NCBI GenBank assembly: GCA_964019055.1 | Contig: OZ025218.1 | Location: 6,885,954-6,949,953, forward strand | Length of the DNA stretch: 64,000 nucleotides | Direction of reading: 5' to 3' | DNA from: Anthopleura xanthogrammica | Taxonomy: Eukaryota > Cnidaria > Anthozoa > Actiniaria > Actiniidae | Shown here: one piece after another, positions 33,901 through 47,366 of the stretch | Layout of the letters: each line of letters opens with the position of its first letter | Numbering within the stretch: position 1 is the first letter of the stretch | Position numbers and translations under genes: made by a program | The notes under the pieces: model-generated | Databases searched by the model: none | Seen by the model: only the letters and a program-made list of their open reading frames with translations | What the model was told of the DNA's origin: nothing

Positions 33901-36900
33901 AAAAAGCATGCACTATAGCCTTTGGTTTTGAATAATTTTGGCTCATTTCCCCACTTTTTTGAAAATTATGATATATTAATGAAAAATGCAAAATGGGTCA
34001 TTTTTGTTTTTTTTCAGACAAAAACCTTGGGCTATAGGCCATGGATTTGATCCAAAGCCCATTGTTTTGATCGATTTTGGTCCATTTTCACACCTTTTTA
34101 AAAACTATGATTTATTAATGAAAAATGCAAAATGGGTCATTTTTGGCCTTTTTCAGACAAAAACCATGGGCTATAGGCCATGGATTTGTTCGATTTTGGC
34201 CCATTTTCACAACTTTTGAAAAAATATGCATTTTTTATCAAGAATGAAAAATATGTCATTTTTGGCTCTTTTCAGTCAAAAAGCATGACCAATAGCCCAT
34301 TGTTTTGAATAATTTTGGCCCATTTTCACACCTTTTTGAAAATTATGGTTTATTAATGAAAAATGCAAAATGGGTCATTTTTAGCCTTTTTCAGACAAAA
34401 AGCATGAGCAATAGGCCATGGTTTTAAATAATGTTGGCCCATTTTCACACATTTTTGAAAATTATGATTTATTAATGAAAAATGCAAAATGGGTCATTTT
34501 TGGCCTTTTTCAGACAAAAACCATGGGCTATAGGCCATGGATTTGATCGATTTTGGCCCATTTTCACACCTTTTGAAAAAATATGCATTTTTTATCAAGA
34601 ATGAAAAATATGTCATTTTTGGCTCTTTTCAGTCAAAAAGCATAACCAATAGCCCATTGTTTTGAATAATTTTGGCTCATTTTCACACCTTTTGAAAAAA
34701 TATCTATTCTCTATGACGAATGCAAATTTTGTCATTTTTGGCCCTTTTCAGACAAAAAGCATAAGCAATAGCCCATGTTTTTGAATAATTTTGGCCCATT
34801 TTCACACGTTTTTGAAAATTATGATTTATTAACGAAAAGATGGAAAATGGGTCATTTTTGACCTTTTTTAGACAAAAACCATGGGCTATAGGCCATGGAT
34901 TTGATCGATTTTAGCCCATTTTCACACCTTTAAGAAATATACCTTATTTATGAAGTAACCAAAAAGGCCGTTTTTGGCCCTTTTCAGACAAAAAGCATGC
35001 ACTATAGCCTTTGGTTTTGAATAATTTTGGCTCATTTCCCCACTTTTTTGAAAATTATGATATATTAATGAAAAATGCCAAATGGGTCATTTTGGCCTTT
35101 TCAAACAAAAACCATGGGATATAGGCAATGGATTTGATCGATTTTGGCCCATTTTCACACCATTTGAAAAAAATATGCATGTTTTATCAAGAATGCAAAA
35201 TATGTCATTTTTGGCCCTTTCGAGTCCAAAAACATGAGCAATAGCCCATGGTTTTGAATAATTTTAACCCATTTCACACCTTTATGAAAATTATGATTTA
35301 TTAACGAAAAGATGGAAAATGGGTCATTTTTGACCTTTTTTAGACAAAAACCATGGGCTATAGGCCATGGATTTGATCGATTTTGGCCCATTTTCACACC
35401 TTTTGAAAAAATATGCATTTTTTATCAAGAATGAAAAATATGTCATTTTTGGCTCTTTTCAGTCAAAAAGCATGACCAATAGCCCATTGTTTTGAATAAT
35501 TTTGGCTCATTTTCACACCTTTTTGAAAATTATGATTTATAAATGAAAAATGAAAAATGGGTCATTTTTGGCCTTTTTTAGACAAAAACCATGGGCTATA
35601 GCCCGTGGTTTTAATGCATGTTGGTTCATTTTTACGCCTTTTGAAAAAGATATGAATTATTTATGAAGAATGGAAATATGTCATTTTTTGCCCTTTTCAT
35701 TCAAAAAGCATGACCAATAGCCCATTGTTTTGAATAATTTTGGCCCATTTTCACACCTTTTTGAAAATTATGGTTTATTAATGAAAAATGCAAAATGGGT
35801 CATTTTTAGCCTTTTTCAGACAAAAAGCATGAGCAATAGGCCATGGTTTTAAATAATGTTGGCCCATTTTCACACATTTTTGAAAATTATGATTTATTAA
35901 TGAAAAATGCAAAATGGGTCATTTTTGGCCTTTTTCAGACAAAAACCATGGGCTATAGGCCATGGATTTGATCGATTTTGGCCCATTTTCACACCTTTAA
36001 AAAATATACCTTATTTATGAAGTAACCAAAAAGGCCGTTTTTGGCCCTTTTCAGACAAAAAGCATGCACTATAGCCTTTGGTTTTGAATAATTTTGGCTC
36101 ATTTCCCCACTTTTTTGAAAATTATGATATATTAATGAAAAATGCAAAATGGGTCATTTTTGTTTTTTTTCAGACAAAAACCTTGGGCTATAGGCCATGG
36201 ATTTGATCCAAAGCCCATTGTTTTGATCGATTTTGGTCCATTTTCACACCTTTTTAAAAACTATGATTTATTAATGAAAAATGCAAAATGGGTCATTTTT
36301 GGCCTTTTTCAGACAAAAACCATGGGCTATAGGCCATGGATTTGTTCGATTTTGGCCCATTTTCACAACTTTTGAAAAAATATGCATTTTTTATCAAGAA
36401 TGAAAAATATGTCATTTTTGGCTCTTTTCAGTCAAAAAGCATGACCAATAGCCCATTGTTTTGAATAATTTTGGCCCATTTTCACACCTTTTTGAAAATT
36501 ATGGTTTATTAATGAAAAATGCAAAATGGGTCATTTTTAGCCTTTTTCAGACAAAAAGCATGAGCAATAGGCCATGGTTTTAAATAATGTTGGCCCATTT
36601 TCACACATTTTTGAAAATTATGATTTATTAATGAAAAATGCAAAATGGGTCATTTTTGGCCTTTTTCAGACAAAAACCATGGGCTATAGGCCATGGATTT
36701 GATCGATTTTGGCCCATTTTCACACCTTTTGAAAAAATATGCATTTTTTATCAAGAATGAAAAATATGTCATTTTTGGCTCTTTTCAGTCAAAAAGCATA
36801 ACCAATAGCCCATTGTTTTGAATAATTTTGGCTCATTTTCACACCTTTTGAAAAAATATCTATTCTCTATGACGAATGCAAATTATGTCATTTTTGGCCC

Positions 36901-39900
36901 TTTTCAGACAAAAAGCATAAGCAATAGCCCATGTTTTTGAATAATTTTGGCCCATTTTCACACGTTTTTGAAAATTATGATTTATTAACGAAAAGATGGA
37001 AAATGGGTCATTTTTGACCTTTTTTAGACAAAAACCATGGGCTATAGGCCATGGATTTGATCGATTTTAGCCCATTTTCACACCTTTAAGAAATATACCT
37101 TATTTATGAAGTAACCAAAAAGGCCGTTTTTGGCCCTTTTCAGACAAAAAGCATGCACTATAGCCTTTGGTTTTGAATAATTTTGGCTCATTTCCCCACT
37201 TTTTTGAAAATTATGATATATTAATGAAAAATGCCAAATGGGTCATTTTGGCCTTTTCAAACAAAAACCATGGGCTATAGGCCATGGATTTGATCAATTT
37301 TGGCCCATTTTCACACCATTTGAAAAAAATATGCATTTTTTTATCAAGAATGCAAAATATGTCATTTTTGGCCCTTTCGAGTCCAAAAACATGAGCAATA
37401 GCCCATGGTTTTGAATAATTTTAACCCATTTTCACACCTTTATGAAAATTATGATTTATTAACGAAAAGATGGAAAATGGGTCATTTTTGACCTTTTTTA
37501 GACAAAAACCATGGGCTATAGGCCATGGATTTGATCGATTTTGGCCCATTTTCACACCTTTTGAAAAAATATGCATTTTTTATCAAGAATGAAAAATATG
37601 TCATTTTTGGCTCTTTTCAGTCAAAAAGCATGACCAATAGCCCATTGTTTTGAATAATTTTGGCTCATTTTCACACCTTTTTGAAAATTATGATTTATAA
37701 ATGAAAAATGAAAAATGGGTCATTTTTGGCCTTTTTTAGACAAAAACAATGGGCTATAGCCCGTGGTTTTAATGCATGTTGGTTCATTTTTACGCCTTTT
37801 GAAAAAGATATGAATTATTTATGAAGAATGGAAATATGTCATTTTTTGCCCTTTTCATTCAAAAAGCATGACCAATAGCCCATTGTTTTGAATAATTTTG
37901 GCCCATTTTCACACCTTTTTGAAAATTATGGTTTATTAATGAAAAATGCAAAATGGGTCATTTTTAGCCTTTTTCAGACAAAAAGCATGAGCAATAGGCC
38001 ATGGTTTTAAATAATGTTGGCCCATTTTCACACATTTTTGAAAATTATGATTTATTAATGAAAAATGCAAAATGGGTCATTTTTGGCCTTTTTCAGACAA
38101 AAACCATGGGCTATAGGCCATGGATTTGATCAATTTTGGCCCATTTTCACACCTTTTGAAAAAATATGCATTTTTTATCAAGAATGAAAAATATGTCATT
38201 TTTGGCTCTTTTCAGTCAAAAAGCATGACCAATAGCCCATTGTTTTGAATAATTTTGGCCCATTTTCACACCTTTTTGAAAATTATGATTTATAAATGAA
38301 AAATGCAAAATGGGTCATTTTTAGCCTTTTTCAGACAAAAAGCATGACCAATAGCCCATTGTTTTGAATAATTTTGGCCCATTTTCACACCTTTTTGAAA
38401 ATTATGGTTTATTAATGAAAAATGCAAAATGGGTCATTTTTAGCCTTTTTCAGACAAAAAGCATGAGCAATAGGCCATGGTTTTAAATAATGTTGGCCCA
38501 TTTTCACACATTTTTGAAAATTATGATTTATTAATGAAAAATGCAAAATGGGTCATTTTTGGCCTTTTTCAGACAAAAACCATGGGCTATAGGCCATGGA
38601 TTTGATCGATTTTGGCCCATTTTCACACCTTTAAAAAATATACCTTATTTATGAAGTAACCAAAAAGGCCGTTTTTGGCCCTTTTCAGACAAAAAGCATG
38701 CACTATAGCCCATTGTTTTGAATAATTTTGGCTCATTTTCACACCTTTTGAAAAAATATCTATTCTCTATGACGAATGCAAATTATGTCATTTTTGGCCC
38801 TTTTCAGACAAAAAGCATAAGCAATAGCCCATGTTTTTGAATAATTTTGGCCCATTTTCACACGTTTTTGAAAATTATGATTTATTAACGAAAAGATGGA
38901 AAATGGGTCATTTTTGACCTTTTTTAGACAAAAACCATGGGCTATAGGCCATGGATTTGATCGATTTTGGCCCATTTTCACACCTTTAAAAAATATACCT
39001 TATTTATGAAGTAACCAAAAAGGCCGTTTTTGGCCCTTTTCAGACAAAAAGCATGCACTATAGCCTTTGGTTTTGAATAATTTTGGCTCATTTCCCCACT
39101 TTTTTGAAAATTATGATATATTAATGAAAAATGCCAAATGGGTCATTTTGGCCTTTTCAAACAAAAACCATGGGCTATAGGCCATGGATTTGATCGATTT
39201 TGGCCCATTTTCACACCATTTGAAAAAAATATGCATTTTTTATCAAGAATGCAAAATATGTCATTTTTGGCCCTTTCGAGTCCAAAAACATGAGCAATAG
39301 CCCATGGTTTTGAATAATTTTAACCCATTTTCACACCTTTATGAAAATTATGATTTATTAACGAAAAGATGGAAAATGGGTCATTTTTGACCTTTTTTAG
39401 ACAAAAACCATGGGCTATAGGCCATGGATTTGATCGATTTTGGCCCATTTTCACACCATTTGAAAAAAATATGCATTTTTTATCAAGAATGCAAAATATG
39501 TCATTTTTGGCCCTTTCGAGTCCAAAAACATGAGCAATAGCCCATGGTTTTGAATAATTTTAACCCATTTTCACACCTTTTTGAAAATTATGATTTATTA
39601 ACGAAAAGATGGAAAATGGGTCATTTTTGACCTTTTTTAGACAAAAACCATGGGCTATAGGCCATGGATTTGATCGATTTTGGCCCATTTTCACACCTTT
39701 TGAAAAAATATGCATTTTTTATCAAGAATGAAAAATATGTCATTTTTGGCTCTTTTCAGTCAAAAAGCATGACCAATAGCCCATTGTTTTGAATAATTTT
39801 GGCTCATTTTCACACCTTTTTGAAAATTATGATTTATAAATGAAAAATGAAAAATGGGTCATTTTTGGCCTTTTTTAGACAAAAACCATGGGCTATAGCC

Positions 39901-42900
39901 CGTGGTTTTAATGCATGTTGGTTCATTTTTACGCCTTTTGAAAAAGATATGAATTATTTATGAAGAATGGAAATATGTCATTTTTTGCCCTTTTCATTCA
40001 AAAAGCATGACCAATAGCCCATTGTTTTGAATAATTTTGGCCCATTTTCACACCTTTTTGAAAATTATGGTTTATTAATGAAAAATGCAAAATGGGTCAT
40101 TTTTAGCCTTTTTCAGACAAAAAGCATGAGCAATAGGCCATGGTTTTAAATAATGTTGGCCCATTTTCACACATTTTTGAAAATTATGATTTATTAATGA
40201 AAAATGCAAAATGGGTCATTTTTGGCCTTTTTCAGACAAAAACCATGGGCTATAGGCCATGGATTTGATCGATTTTGGTCCATTTTCACACCTTTTGAAA
40301 AAATATGCATTTTTTATCAAGAATGAAAAATATGTCATTTTTGGCTCTTTTCAGTCAAAAAGCATGACCAATAGCCCATTGTTTTGAATAATTTTGGCTC
40401 ATTTTCACACCTTTTTGAAAATTATGATTTATAAATGAAAAATGAAAAATGGGTCATTTTTGGCCTTTTTTAGACAAAAACCATGGGCTATAGCCCGTGG
40501 TTTTAATGCATGTTGGTTCATTTTTACGCCTTTTGAAAAAGATATGAATTATTTATGAAGAATGGAAATATGTCATTTTTTGCCCTTTTCATTCAAAAAG
40601 CATGACCAATAGCCCATTGTTTTGAATAATTTTGGCCCATTTTCACACCTTTTTGAAAATTATGGTTTATTAATGAAAAATGCAAAATGGGTCATTTTTA
40701 GCCTTTTTCAGACAAAAAGCATGAGCAATAGGCCATGGTTTTAAATAATGTTGGCCCATTTTCACACATTTTTGAAAATTATGATTTATTAATGAAAAAT
40801 GCAAAATGGGTCATTTTTGGCCTTTTTCAGACAAAAACCATGGGCTATAGGCCATGGATTTGATCGATTTTGGCCCATTTTCACACCTTTTGAAAAAATA
40901 TGCATTTTTTATCAAGAATGAAAATATGTCATTTTTGGCTCTTTTCAGTCAAAAAGCATGACCAATAGCCCATTGTTTTGAATAATTTTGGCTCATTTTC
41001 ACACCTTTTGAAAAAATATCTATTCTCTATGACGAATGCAAATTATGTCATTTTTGGCCCTTTTCAGACAAAAAGCATAAGCAATAGCCCATGTTTTTGA
41101 ATAATTTTGGCCCATTTTCACACGTTTTTGAAAATTATGATTTATTAACGAAAAGATGGAAAATGGGTCATTTTTGACCTTTTTTAGACAAAAATCATGG
41201 GCTATAGGCCATGGATTTGATCGATTTTGGCCCATTTTCACACCTTTAAAAAATATACCTTATTTATGAAGTAACCAAAAAGGCCGTTTTTGGCCCTTTT
41301 CAGACAAAAAGCATGCACTATAGCCTTTGGTTTTGAATAATTTTGGCTCATTTCCCCACTTTTTTGAAAATTATGATATATTAATGAAAAATGCCAAATG
41401 GGTCATTTTGGCCTTTTCAAACAAAAACCATGGGCTATAGGCCATGGATTTGATCGATTTTGGCCCATTTTCACACCATTTGAAAAAAATATGCATTTTT
41501 TATCAAGAATGCAAAATATGTCATTTTTGGCCCTTTCGAGTCCAAAAACATGAGCAATAGCCCATGGTTTTGAATAATTTTAACCCATTTTCACACCTTT
41601 ATGAAAATTATGATTTATTAACGAAAAGATGGAAAATGGGTCATTTTTGACCTTTTTTAGACAAAAACCATGGGCTATAGGCCATGGATTTGATCGATTT
41701 TGGCCCATTTTCACACCTTTTGAAAAAATATGCATTTTTTATCAAGAATGAAAAATATGTCATTTTTGGCTCTTTTCAGTCAAAAAGCATGACCAATAGC
41801 CCATTGTTTTGAATAATTTTGGCTCATTTTCACACCTTTTTGAAAATTATGATTTATAAATGAAAAATGAAAAATGGGTCATTTTTGGCCTTTTTTAGAC
41901 AAAAACCATGGGCTATAGCCCGTGGTTTTAATGCATGTTGGTTCATTTTTACGCCTTTTGAAAAAGATATGAATTATTTATGAAGAATGGAAATATGTCA
42001 TTTTTTGCCCTTTTCATTCAAAAAGCATGACCAATAGCCCATTGTTTTGAATAATTTTGGCCCATTTTCACACCTTTTTGAAAATTATGGTTTATTAATG
42101 AAAAATGCAAAATGGGTCATTTTTAGCCTTTTTCAGACAAAAAGCATGAGCAATAGGCCATGGTTTTAAATAATGTTGGCCCATTTTCACACATTTTTGA
42201 AAATTATGATTTATTAATGAAAAATGCAAAATGGGTCATTTTTGGCCTTTTTCAGACAAAAACCATGGGCTATAGGCCATGGATTTGATCGATTTTGGCC
42301 CATTTTCACACCTTTTGAAAAAATATGCATTATTTATGAAGAATGAAAATATGTCATTTTTGGTCCTTTTCAGTCAAAAAGCATGAGCAATAGCCCATTG
42401 TTTTGATCGATTTTGGTCCATTTGCACACCTTTTAAAAAATCATGATTTATTAATAAAAAATGAAAAATGGGCCATTTTTGGCCTTTTTCAGACAAAAAC
42501 CATTGGTATAGCCCGTGGTTTTGATCCATTTTGACACCTTTTTAAAAAATATGATTTGTTTATCAAGAATGAAAAAGAAGTCTGTTTTTGGCTTTTTTCA
42601 GATCAAAAGCATGGTTTTGATCCATTTTGGTCCATTTTTACGCCTTTTGAAAAAGATATGCATTATTAATAAAGAATGGAAAATAAGTCATTTTTGGCCC
42701 TTTTCAGACAAAAAACAAAGGCTATAGCCTATGGTTTTGATCTATTTTGGTCCATTTTCACACCTTTAAAAAAATATGCATTATTTAAGAAGAATGCAAA
42801 ATATGTCATTTTTGGCCATGTTCAGACAAAAAGCAAAGGCTATGGCCTATGGTTTTGATCGATTTTGATCGATTTTCACACCTTTTAAAAATATGTATTA

Positions 42901-43290
42901 TTTATGAAGAATGCAAAATATATCATTTTTGGCCATGTTCAGACAAAAAGGAAAGGCTATAGCCCATGGTTTTGAATAATTTTGGCCCATTTTCACACTA
43001 TTTTGAAAATTATGATTTATTAATGCAAAATGCAAAATGGGTCATTTTTGGCCATTTTCAGGCGAAAAGTATGGTCTATAGACCGTGGTTTTGATCCATT
43101 TTGGTCCATTTTCACACCTTTTTGAAAACAATATGCATTTTTTATGAAGAATGCAAAATATGTCATTTTTGGCCCTTTTCAGTCAAAAAGCATATCCAAC
43201 GCTTTTGATCGATTTTGGCCCTATTTCACACCTTTTTGAAAGTTATGATTTATTTATGAAGAATATGTAATAGTTCATTTTTGGCCTATC
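30950..43290. repeat. 12.3-kb AT-rich satellite with higher-order repeats
   Basis: Roughly 100 head-to-tail monomers of about 115-120 bp. Each contains GATTTTGGCCCATTTTCACA, a stretch like GAAAATTATGATTTATTAAT, GGGTCATTTTTGGCC, CAGACAAAAA and a CCATGG(G)CTATAG-type dyad. Monomer subtypes recur in blocks. The marker TATCTATTCTCTATGACG occurs at 34701, 36857, 38757 and 41017 (spacings 2156, 1900 and 2260). 32999-33262 recurs as an identical reading frame at 35155-35418. End monomers are most diverged. Short ORFs here are by-products of the repeat. It starts about 115 bp past the poly(A) signal of the giant gene. Confidence 0.95.
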
Positions 43291-43586
43291 AAAATGGCAA
43301 TCCTGATAATCATATAATTTTGCACATTTATTAGATTTGGCAAGTTCATACCAGGCTGCCATTCAGGATGCCATACAGAGGAAATACTGACTTCAGCTCA
43401 ATAGACCTCTTTAGCTTCGTTGTTTGTTGTGCCCATTTCAGAACCTGTGATGCCACTCTCGGGAGTTGATTCTTTCATATGTAAATATTTTAATAAAAGA
43501 ATATATCTCAAGGGAATGTCATGTGGTCTGAAATGGGCAATTTGCATACGAGGCTCGAGAGGTGTATTTTGTCCTTGCAGTTGTAA
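43291..43586. other. Spacer with a possible foldback element
   Basis: GCCCATTTCAG at about 43429 and its complement CTGAAATGGGC at about 43530 flank an AT-rich centre, suggesting a small MITE of about 130 bp. No gene is seen. Confidence 0.4.
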
Positions 43587-43918
43587 CTAACTTAGTTTAC
43601 ACGTCACACCAACGTCTTCATCATGGTCACAGTACAATGCATTTCCCCATCCAGTGTGACTACAGTCTGCAATCGACGTTTCTCTTCCTGAACAACCGAC
43701 GTTCATCAGCCATATTATACCCTTGACGGGTGTAAAGTTGGTGGTTTTGTATTTCTGTACTCCAGGGTAACTAAGCATACGACACACCACCTCAGCGTCT
43801 TTCATGTCCCATCCATCATCACATACAGTACCCCACTGACCATGGTACCTGACTTCAAGTCGACCAGAATTGGCTGACCCGCTTCCTCCAGCTAAACGAA
43901 CTTGAACTGGTGGAGGAT
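43587..43918 (-). CDS. SRCR domain exon, class A; ends in a stop
   Basis: The exon opens after a CCACAG acceptor (phase 1) with PPPVQVRLAGGSGSANSGRLEV, then GQWGTVCDDGWDMKDAEVVC. It has the six class cysteines and ends VTCKLS-stop at 43587. In sister A exons the donor ATGG|GTAAGT follows TGTAAG; here it has mutated and translation stops. It is either the terminal exon of the array or a damaged internal exon. SRCR domains act in ligand binding in secreted or surface receptors. Confidence 0.75.
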
Positions 43919-44102
43919 CTGTGGATTTGTACCAACATCATTGAGGTCATTGTACAACTGACACTTGGACAAATGTTTGAAAGAGAATAAGTAGAGCTTT
44001 ACTAAAGCTCTTATCTGATCAACAAATGAACTATTTAGATGATTGGCTTTGATGTGATGATATTTGAACGATTAGAGTAAAGTAGAGATTTGTCTTTCTT
44101 AC

Positions 44103-44432
44103 CTTCATTTGTCTGACAAACAACACAAGCAAGACGTTTATTCGAGCAATATGAATAAACATTCCACCATCCTGGGTGAGCACACTCTGCTATGGACTTT
44201 TCTCTACCACTGCATCGCACATAATCCATGAGCATTCTTTTTGGTGTCTCTCCTTCAATGTACTGAATTGCACGTTCAGCTGCTTTGTAACCAAGCATTC
44301 GGCAGATCACGTGAGCATCTTGTATATCCCACCCATCATCGCATACTACTCCCCAGGTCCCTTGATAATGGATTTCTACTTTGCCAGTATGGTTTTGATC
44401 TCCCACAAGACGAACTTTGATCGTTTTCTCCT
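44103..44432 (-). CDS. SRCR domain exon, class B
   Basis: 110-codon symmetrical phase-1 exon between TTGTTTCAG and GAAG|GTAAGA. It reads EKTIKVRLVGDQNHTGKVEI, then WGVVCDDGWDIQDAHVICRM and later KSIAECAHPGWW, ending VVCQTNEG. Six core Cys are present, plus a seventh where sisters have Gly (LACVVC instead of LAGVVC), leaving an unpaired thiol. Intact frame. Confidence 0.82.
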
Positions 44433-44552
44433 CTGAAACAAATATTGTTCAATAAACTAACAACAATCTAACCACATCTCTTACTTTGCTTGATTTTATC
44501 TTCAAGGACGGTAAAGATACATATTGTATATAGATAGCTATTCATAAATTAA

Positions 44553-45088
44553 AATTTCACCAAATTTTCTATGCATAGTGTTCGTCTAGTGGATGGTAAG
44601 ACTCCTAGCGAGGGACGTGTAGAAGTAAGGTACAAAGGTACTTGGGGTACCATATGCAATGTTAGATGGGACATACTAGATGTTTACGTGATGTGTCAAA
44701 TGTTGAATTACTCCAAGGCAGTTACAGCAACAACTGCTAACGTTAAAGGAACTGGTCCCATATGGCTTACAGAGCTTGATTGCTTTGGATCCGAAGAATT
44801 ATTGATAAGTGTAGTCATGATGGCTGGGGTAACACTGCTGGTTGTGATCACAGCCGTAATGCAGGAGTGGTATGTGGCAATTTAACACCAGGTACAACTA
44901 GATAAGTTACAAAACAAGACATTCATATAAGATCTTTGTTGTTTAATTTAATCTTGTTAAGGAGCTCGAGGAAGATTTTAAAAGTCATCAAGTGTATCGA
45001 AAAAGCTTTCATTTATTTTAGTTCTTTTGAAATCTTTATCAAATACTTTAAAGTACCTTTTTATGACTTCCACGTTGATTAGAATAGC
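44553..45088 (+). pseudogene. Inverted class C SRCR exon with frameshift
   Basis: A class C domain (SVRLVDGKTPSEGRVEVRYK at 44571 onward) lies on the plus strand, opposite to its neighbours. Its flanks read as the normal flanks in reverse: the AATTTTCACC segment before it, ACAAAACAAGACATTCATAT after it and GTTGATTAGAATAGC at the right end. One base is lost after GGATCCGAAGAA, so the last third (SIDQC to NLTPG) is out of frame. Bounds are those of the apparent inversion. Confidence 0.8.
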
Positions 45089-45385
45089 GTTTTATTCTCT
45101 TAGGTTCTGAAGTTACAGATACTCAGCATGTTTCTTTTCTTCATTTGGATTTAATCGACATCTAAAACATTTTCTTTTCTTTAATTTTGCTTCCTTTGCG
45201 ATGGATCTTAAAAAAATTAATCTTATCGCGCAGAAATGTACGGCACATCCGCGTAACCTTTCTTCATAAAGAAAATTCGGTTTAAAATCCTTTTTAATTA
45301 GACTATACATGATCCAATGGTGAATAAAATGAACAACCCGGCTCCAACACGCAATTTTGAAATAATTATCATACATCTGACTTAC

Positions 45386-45706
45386 CCATCTTACACGTCA
45401 CACCAACGTCTTCACGATGGAAACAGTACGCATTTCCCCATCCCTTGTGACTGCAGTCTGCAATCGACGTTTCTCTTCCTGAACAACGAACGTTCATCAG
45501 CCATATAATACCCTTGACGGGTGTAAAGTTGGTGGTTTTGTATTCCTGTACTCCAGGGTAACCAAGCATACGACACACCACCTCAGCGTCTTTCATGTCC
45601 CATCCATACTGACATACAGTACCCCACTGACCACGGTACCTGACTTCAAGTCGACCAGAATTAGTTGACCTTCCTCTAGCTAAACGAACTTGAACTGGTG
45701 GAGGAT
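45386..45706 (-). CDS. SRCR domain exon, class A
   Basis: 107-codon symmetrical phase-1 exon: PPPVQVRLARGRSTNSGRLE, then GTVCQYGWDMKDAEVVCRML, then SIADCSHKGWGNAYCFHRED, ending TCKMG with donor GTAAGT. Six Cys, frame intact. It pairs with the class B exon at 45891-46220 across a 184-bp intron. Confidence 0.85.
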
Positions 45707-45890
45707 CTGTGGATTTGTACCAACATTATCGAGGTCATAGTACAACTGACTCTTGGACAAGTGTTTAAAAGAGAATAAGTAGAGCTTTACTAAAGCTCGT
45801 ATCTGATCAACAAATAAACTATTTAGATGACTGGCTTTGATGTGATGATATTTGAACGATTAGAGTAAAGTAGAGATTTGTCTTTCTTAC

Positions 45891-46220
45891 CTTCATTTGT
45901 CTGACAAACCACACCAGCAAGACGTTTATTCGTGCAGCCATAATAAGTACTCCACCATCCTAGGTGAGCACACTCTACTATGGACGTTTCTCTACCACTG
46001 CATCTCACATCAGCCATGAGCCTTCTTCTTGGTGTCTCTCCTTCAATGTTCCGAATTGCTCTTTTAGCTGCTTTGTAACCAAGCATTCGACAGATCACGT
46101 GAGCATCTTGTATATCCCACCGCCAATGACACACTACTCCCCAGGTCTCTTGATACTGTATTTCTACTTTGCCAGTATGGTTTTGATCTCCCACCAGACG
46201 AACTTTGATGGCTTTCTCCT
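45891..46220 (-). CDS. SRCR domain exon, class B
   Basis: 110-codon symmetrical phase-1 exon: KAIKVRLVGDQNHTGKVEIQ, then WGVVCHWRWDIQDAHVICRM, then TSIVECAHLGWWSTYYGCTN, ending VVCQTNEG. Six Cys, intact. Confidence 0.85.
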
Positions 46221-46511
46221 CTGAAACAAATATTGTTCAATAAACAAACAACATTCTAGTCACGTTTCTTAGATTGCTTGATTTGATGTTCAGAGAGTAA
46301 AGATACACATTATATATCAGTAAATAGCTCTTCTAATCAACGTGGTCATAAAAAGCAACTTGAGCACTTGAAAAAAGATGTCAAAAAAATTAATGAATAT
46401 CTTTGATTCACTTTATGATTTTAAAACCTGGTTTAATTTCTTGACATGCATGAATGAATAAAAAAACAAAGATAATATGAATGTCTTGTTTTGTAACTTA
46501 TCTAGTTGTAC

Positions 46512-46842
46512 CTGGTGTTAGACTGCCACATACCACTCCAGCATCACGGCTGTGATAACAACCAGCAGTGTTACCCCAGCAAGTATGACGACACTGATCA
46601 ATAGCTTCTTCGTGTCCATAGCAACTACCACCTCTCAGTTTAAGCCATAAAGGACCAGTTCCTTTGACGTTAGGGGTTGTTGCTGCAACTGCCTTAGAGT
46701 AATTCAACATGTGACACACCACATAAGCAGCGTCTATGTCCCAGTAACCATCACTGCATATGGTACCCCAAGTACCTTTGTATCTTATTTCTACACGTCC
46801 CTCGTTAGGAGTCTTACCATCCACTAGACGAATACTAAGCAT
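46512..46842 (-). CDS. SRCR domain exon, class C (5' junction uncertain)
   Basis: An intact domain reads [20 protein letters not shown], then [20 protein letters not shown], then LRGGSCYGHEEAIDQCRHTC, ending VVCGSLTPG before donor GTACAA (phase 1). Seven Cys are seen; CWGN replaces GWGN. The upstream edge is ATGCTTAG|T, an acceptor in a different phase from class A and B exons, so how it joins the preceding exon is unclear. Confidence 0.7.
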
Positions 46843-47366
46843 AAAGAATATAGTGAAAATAGAATTTACGAGATGCGTCTTATTCTTGTAGATTCGGAAG
46901 TTCTACTTTATTTCTAAAATTAAAAAAAAAATCTTTTTCATTATATAGGCTTCTTGTTGCCATATATCGTCAAAAATATAATCTCATCGCGCAGAAATGT
47001 GTGGAATTCCGGAATCTTTCTTTATTAAGCAACTTTGTTGAAAACCTTTTTTATTAGCCCCGTACATGATCCGACGGTGAATAAAATGAACAACCCCACA
47101 ACACAATTTGACATAATTACAATACCTCTGACTTACCCTCATTACACGTCACACCAACGTCTTCACTATGGAAACAAAACGTAGAGCTATTCTAATCTAC
47201 TGAGCAAAATAGGAAAATATACATTATATAAAGATGTCAAACGAACTAATAAATGAAAGCCTTTTCGATACACATTTGATGATTTGAAAACCTTGTTTCT
47301 TGACATAAATGAATAGAAAATCCAAGATCCTATGAATGTCTTGTTTTGTAACTTATCTAGTTGTAC

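Noticed and set aside
30788..42858. ORFs of 60-99 codons within the satellite, some duplicated exactly
   Set aside because: They recur because the satellite recurs; no coding signature. They were used only to measure repeat spacing.
30950..43290. CRISPR-like array
   Set aside because: Monomers are contiguous and 115-120 bp with no unique spacers, and the genome is animal.
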